7,929 nt of DNA from Candidatus Nanopelagicales bacterium. Its GTDB lineage: Bacteria; Actinomycetota; Actinomycetes; S36-B12; UBA10799. The notes under the pieces are model-generated. The model was given only the letters and a program-made list of their open reading frames with translations, was not told where the DNA came from and did not search any database. Shown here in pieces: positions 5,836 to 7,929 of this stretch. Both the position numbers and the translations under genes were made by a program. The stretch spans positions 1 to 7,929 of the forward strand of contig JALOLM010000191.1 of the NCBI GenBank assembly GCA_025455985.1. Direction: 5' to 3'. Each line of letters opens with the position of its first letter. Position 1 is the stretch's first letter.

Positions 5836-6738
5836 TCACAGCTGCGCGGCGAAGACCCGTTCTGCGTATTCGCGGGTCGCGAGTGCGACGGGCGCCCGTT
5901 TGGCCAGCACCATCGAATTGGTGCCCATGACCGCCCGTAGCCCGGCGTCGGGAGCCACGATCAGCACCCTGGCTCCGCCGGCACGGACTGCGCGCGCCTC
6001 TCGTTCCAGTTGGGCGCGCGCTGCCACCCGTGGCACGTTGCCGGGATCGCGGGCGACCCAGTCGGTGGTGGACAAGGGGGCGGACACGATGACCACATCG
6101 AGGCCTTGGTCGGCCAGCAGGTCGAGGCTCACCATTGACCACGCGCCGCCGTCGACGAACCGCCGGCCGCCGATCACCACCGGCGCGAAGTAGCCCGGCA
6201 CCGCACAGGACGCGGACACCGCGTCGCCGATGTCGGCATGCGCGTCGCGTCCGAAGACCACCCGACGTCCCGTGTCCAGCTCCACCGCGACCAACCACAG
6301 TGGCTTGTCCGGCCAGCTGTCGAACAGCCCGCGCAGACGACCAGCGCCGGGATCGACCGGCCGGGTGCCCTCCGGCAGCAAGCCCGATACCAGCACCCCC
6401 GGGGGGTAGGACCAGGGGCGACGCGCGGCGGCTTTCAACAGTTGCGGTGAAGCTACCCGGCGGGCGCGCACACCGGGCGGCTGCGGGTCGGACAACGCGG
6501 GCATCTCACCCAGGATCGCGTGACCCTCCGCCGACAACGGCTGGCCAGTCACCCTCGCCACGTAGTCCGACGGCGGGAACCCCGAGCGCATCAGGGCGGC
6601 GGCAGTTGATCCCGCGGACGTGCCCACGATCACCTCGGCCTCCCGGGCGTCGAAATGCTGCGCCAGCGCGCTCAGCACTCCAGCGTGGAACGCAGTCCCC
6701 GTAAGACCGCCACCACCGAGCGCCAGTCCGATCCGCAT
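5836..6738 (-). CDS. Patatin-like phospholipase / acyl hydrolase
   Basis: This 300-residue protein is a patatin-like serine hydrolase of the bacterial RssA type, expected to cleave acyl esters such as those of phospholipids. The glycine-rich oxyanion loop is GLALGGGGLTG at the N-terminus. The nucleophile elbow is GTSAG with S41. The dyad aspartate is D196 in FVDGGAWS. Together these are the Ser-Asp dyad of the fold. The usual Arg in the oxyanion loop (GGGxRG) is replaced: the loop reads GGGGLTG. No signal peptide or membrane helix is seen, so it is probably cytoplasmic. Its stop lies 8 bp from the end of the convergent ATPase gene, leaving no room for a terminator. Its ATG faces the acetyltransferase GTG 17 bp away, has no ribosome site, and is preceded by TATTGT plus 6 nt, as in leaderless actinobacterial genes. 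The substrate is unknown. Confidence 0.92.
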   Translation of the reverse strand: MRIGLALGGGGLTGTAFHAGVLSALAQHFDAREAEVIVGTSAGSTAAALMRSGFPPSDYVARVTGQPLSAEGHAILGEMPALSDPQPPGVRARRVASPQLLKAAARRPWSYPPGVLVSGLLPEGTRPVDPGAGRLRGLFDSWPDKPLWLVAVELDTGRRVVFGRDAHADIGDAVSASCAVPGYFAPVVIGGRRFVDGGAWSMVSLDLLADQGLDVVIVSAPLSTTDWVARDPGNVPRVAARAQLEREARAVRAGGARVLIVAPDAGLRAVMGTNSMVLAKRAPVALATREYAERVFAAQL

Positions 6739-6755
6739 CCCCCGACAATAGGCAG
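6739..6755. promoter_or_regulatory. Overlapping divergent promoters, probably leaderless on both sides
   Basis: Only 17 bp separate the patatin ATG (minus) from the acetyltransferase GTG (plus). On the minus strand TATTGT (6750-6745) fits the TANNNT -10 pattern and ends 6 nt before the ATG. On the plus strand GACAAT (6744-6749) is -10-like and ends 6 nt before the GTG. Both would put the first transcribed base at the start codon. No Shine-Dalgarno sequence is seen for the patatin gene and only a weak one for the GNAT gene. Clear -35 boxes are absent. The arrangement is inferred from spacing. Confidence 0.45.
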
Positions 6756-7250
6756 GTGCACATCCGACGGGCCACCACAGATGACATCGACGCCGTGAAC
6801 GAGATCATCGGCCAGGTCTACGTCGGCGAAGGTTGGGCCAACCCGCTGCATTCACCGGACTATGTTCGTTCCCTTCTGGACGCCGCAACCCGCATCGAGC
6901 AGGCAGAGGTCCTGATCGCGTTCGTTGACGATGAGCCGGTCGGCTCGGTCACGGTGACCGACGGCCCACCGCTGGCCAACATCGCGCAACCCGGCGAACT
7001 GGAGGTGCGGATGCTCGCGGTGCTGCCCCAAGCGCGGCGGCTCGGGGTGGCCGGAGCATTGATGCAGGCCGCTGAGGACCTCGCTGGTTCCCGAGGCATG
7101 GAACGGGTCGTGCTCTCGACCGACCCGGCCATGACCGCCGCCCAGGCGCTCTACAGCGCGCGCGGGTACGACCGCACTCCTGGGCGGGACTGGGAGATCA
7201 ACGGGTCGCACTTGATCACGTATGCGTTGGACCTTGAGTCCCGTGGGTGA
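6756..7250 (+). CDS. GNAT-family N-acetyltransferase
   Basis: This 164-residue protein is a single GNAT domain, which transfers an acyl group from acyl-CoA to an amine; the substrate cannot be told. It opens with HIRRATTDDIDAVNEII, the usual beta-1/alpha-1 start. The acetyl-CoA loop (motif A) is VRMLAVLPQARRLGVAGALM, near residues 84-103, containing the Q/RxxGxA pyrophosphate-binding pattern. Motif B includes VVLSTDPAMTAAQALYSARGY, with the conserved Tyr near the CoA thiol and the LYxxxGY ending. The GTG start is the first in frame beyond the patatin start region and may be leaderless. Length is normal for the family. It is divergent from the patatin gene and followed by a long hairpin. The domain family is firm. 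Confidence 0.92.
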   Translation: MHIRRATTDDIDAVNEIIGQVYVGEGWANPLHSPDYVRSLLDAATRIEQAEVLIAFVDDEPVGSVTVTDGPPLANIAQPGELEVRMLAVLPQARRLGVAGALMQAAEDLAGSRGMERVVLSTDPAMTAAQALYSARGYDRTPGRDWEINGSHLITYALDLESRG

Positions 7251-7270
7251 GACCCCCTGCGTCCGCCATT

Positions 7271-7318
7271 GTTGCGAAGTTCCCCGAACACGCTGGCGTG
7301 TCGGGGGAACTTCGCGAC
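7271..7318 (+). terminator. Long hairpin after the acetyltransferase gene, probable terminator
   Basis: The arms 7274-7292 and 7297-7315 pair over 19 positions with two central mismatches, around a CTGG loop; 12 outer pairs (GCGAAGTTCCCC with GGGGAACTTCGC) are perfect. Three further pairs, one of them G-T, extend the stem to 7271-7318. It begins 20 nt after the acetyltransferase stop and lies 63 nt before the next gene on the same strand. No T-tract follows, which is common for actinobacterial hairpin terminators but also leaves a dispersed palindromic repeat or protein-binding site possible. Confidence 0.6.
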
Positions 7319-7381
7319 ATCAGGGGCGATTGCGACCCCGACCCAGGTGATCGGAACTGCCCACCACGGATACTGGGACTT

Positions 7382-7929
7382 GTGACCATCACCGACGACC
7401 TCGACGCCAAACCGGTCTACGTGCGTCGCCACACCTGGGCCTACACGGAGATGCTCATCTCCTCACTGCTCGGCCTGGTCGCCTCGTTGGTGCTGTCCAT
7501 CGACGCCGTGGCACTGGCGGCCAACCCCGACGTCGACCTGTCATGCAACATCAACGAGAAGATCTCCTGCGGGGCTGTGGGCTTGACCTGGCAGGCCAAT
7601 CTGCTCGGTTTCCCCAATGCCTTCCTGGGCCTGATCGCAGAGCCCGTCGTCATCACAGTCGCCACTGCCGCACTGGGTGGGGTGCGCTTCCCCCGGTGGT
7701 TCATGATCACCGCACAGGTCATCTACTCAATAGGACTCGCCTTCGCCTATTGGCTCTTCTACGAGGCCTACTTCGTGATCGGGGCGCTGTGCCCGTGGTG
7801 CCTGCTCATCACGGTGACGACCACGTTGGTGTTCATGTCAATGACCCGCGTGAACCTGCTTGACGGCAACCTCGGCGTCCGGCTGCAGGAATGGAGTAGG
7901 AAACCGCTGTCCTACGGCGCCGACATCGC
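7382..7929 (+). CDS. Vitamin K epoxide reductase (VKOR) family membrane protein (partial)
   Basis: The first 182 codons are present and the frame is still open at the right edge. The protein is a VKOR homologue: a quinone-linked thiol oxidoreductase in the cytoplasmic membrane that re-oxidises a DsbA-like partner so that exported proteins can form disulfides. The active-site CxxC is CPWC (C137, C140). The upstream shuttle pair is C55 and C63 in SCNINEKISC, in the first outer loop. NAFLG near 79-83 is the conserved helix just after it. Hydrophobic helices lie at about 24-46, 73-99, 105-128 and 131-153, the four-helix core. The GTG is the only plausible start; no good ribosome site precedes it, but GATACT at 7369-7374 could serve as a -10 for a leaderless message. 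Many bacterial VKORs are fused to or sit next to a thioredoxin-like partner, which would lie outside this window. Confidence 0.93.
   Translation, partial: MTITDDLDAKPVYVRRHTWAYTEMLISSLLGLVASLVLSIDAVALAANPDVDLSCNINEKISCGAVGLTWQANLLGFPNAFLGLIAEPVVITVATAALGGVRFPRWFMITAQVIYSIGLAFAYWLFYEAYFVIGALCPWCLLITVTTTLVFMSMTRVNLLDGNLGVRLQEWSRKPLSYGADI

Noticed and set aside
5441..6298. A 285-codon minus-strand open frame spanning the ATPase end and the patatin gene
   Set aside because: It overlaps two well-supported genes in other frames, and its product is low-complexity Arg/Gly-rich sequence typical of shadow frames.

Overview
This window looks like chromosomal DNA from a high-GC actinobacterium (Actinomycetota). 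The composition is strongly G/C-biased throughout, with third positions mostly G or C. Several genes start with GTG, the ribosome binding sites are GGAGG/GAGGTGA-like, and two starts look leaderless. The protein families fit: a NarL-type kinase/regulator pair, TspO, a P1B-5 ATPase with a hemerythrin tail, and VKOR. I cannot name a genus. There is no sign of a phage, insertion sequence, integron, CRISPR array, tRNA or rRNA. Coding density is high and no gene-free stretch exceeds about 150 bases.

Layout. (1) 1-2176, minus strand: an apparent three-gene operon read right to left. It encodes a secreted protein made of two copies of one unrecognised domain, then a membrane histidine kinase of the HisKA_3/NarL class, then a NarL/FixJ response regulator that runs off the left edge. 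A 19-bp array of alternating inverted GGACC half-sites (2232-2250) lies just upstream and is the best candidate operator. (2) 2320-2793, minus strand: a TspO/MBR membrane protein. (3) 2884-5827, plus strand: a DEDDh exonuclease carrying a perfect in-frame 45-bp tandem duplication of its catalytic motif I, closely followed by a P1B-5-type metal ATPase with a C-terminal hemerythrin-like domain. (4) 5836-6738, minus strand: a patatin-like hydrolase, convergent with the ATPase. (5) 6756-7250, plus strand: a GNAT acetyltransferase, divergent from the patatin gene with only 17 bp between start codons. (6) 7271-7318: a long hairpin. (7) 7382 to the right edge, plus strand: the start of a VKOR-family disulfide-generating membrane protein, cut by the window end.

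How the genes may work together. The kinase and regulator form an ordinary signalling pair. The secreted repeat protein is the novel partner and could be a ligand, accessory sensor or output. TspO, the hemerythrin-tailed Ni/Fe-type ATPase and VKOR all concern oxygen, redox or metals, and the operator candidate shares the GGAC...GTCC core of DosR/DevR boxes. A common oxygen or redox theme is therefore possible, but it is inference. The most concrete oddities are the exonuclease motif duplication, the ungapped 117-residue repeat in the secreted protein, and the half-site array.
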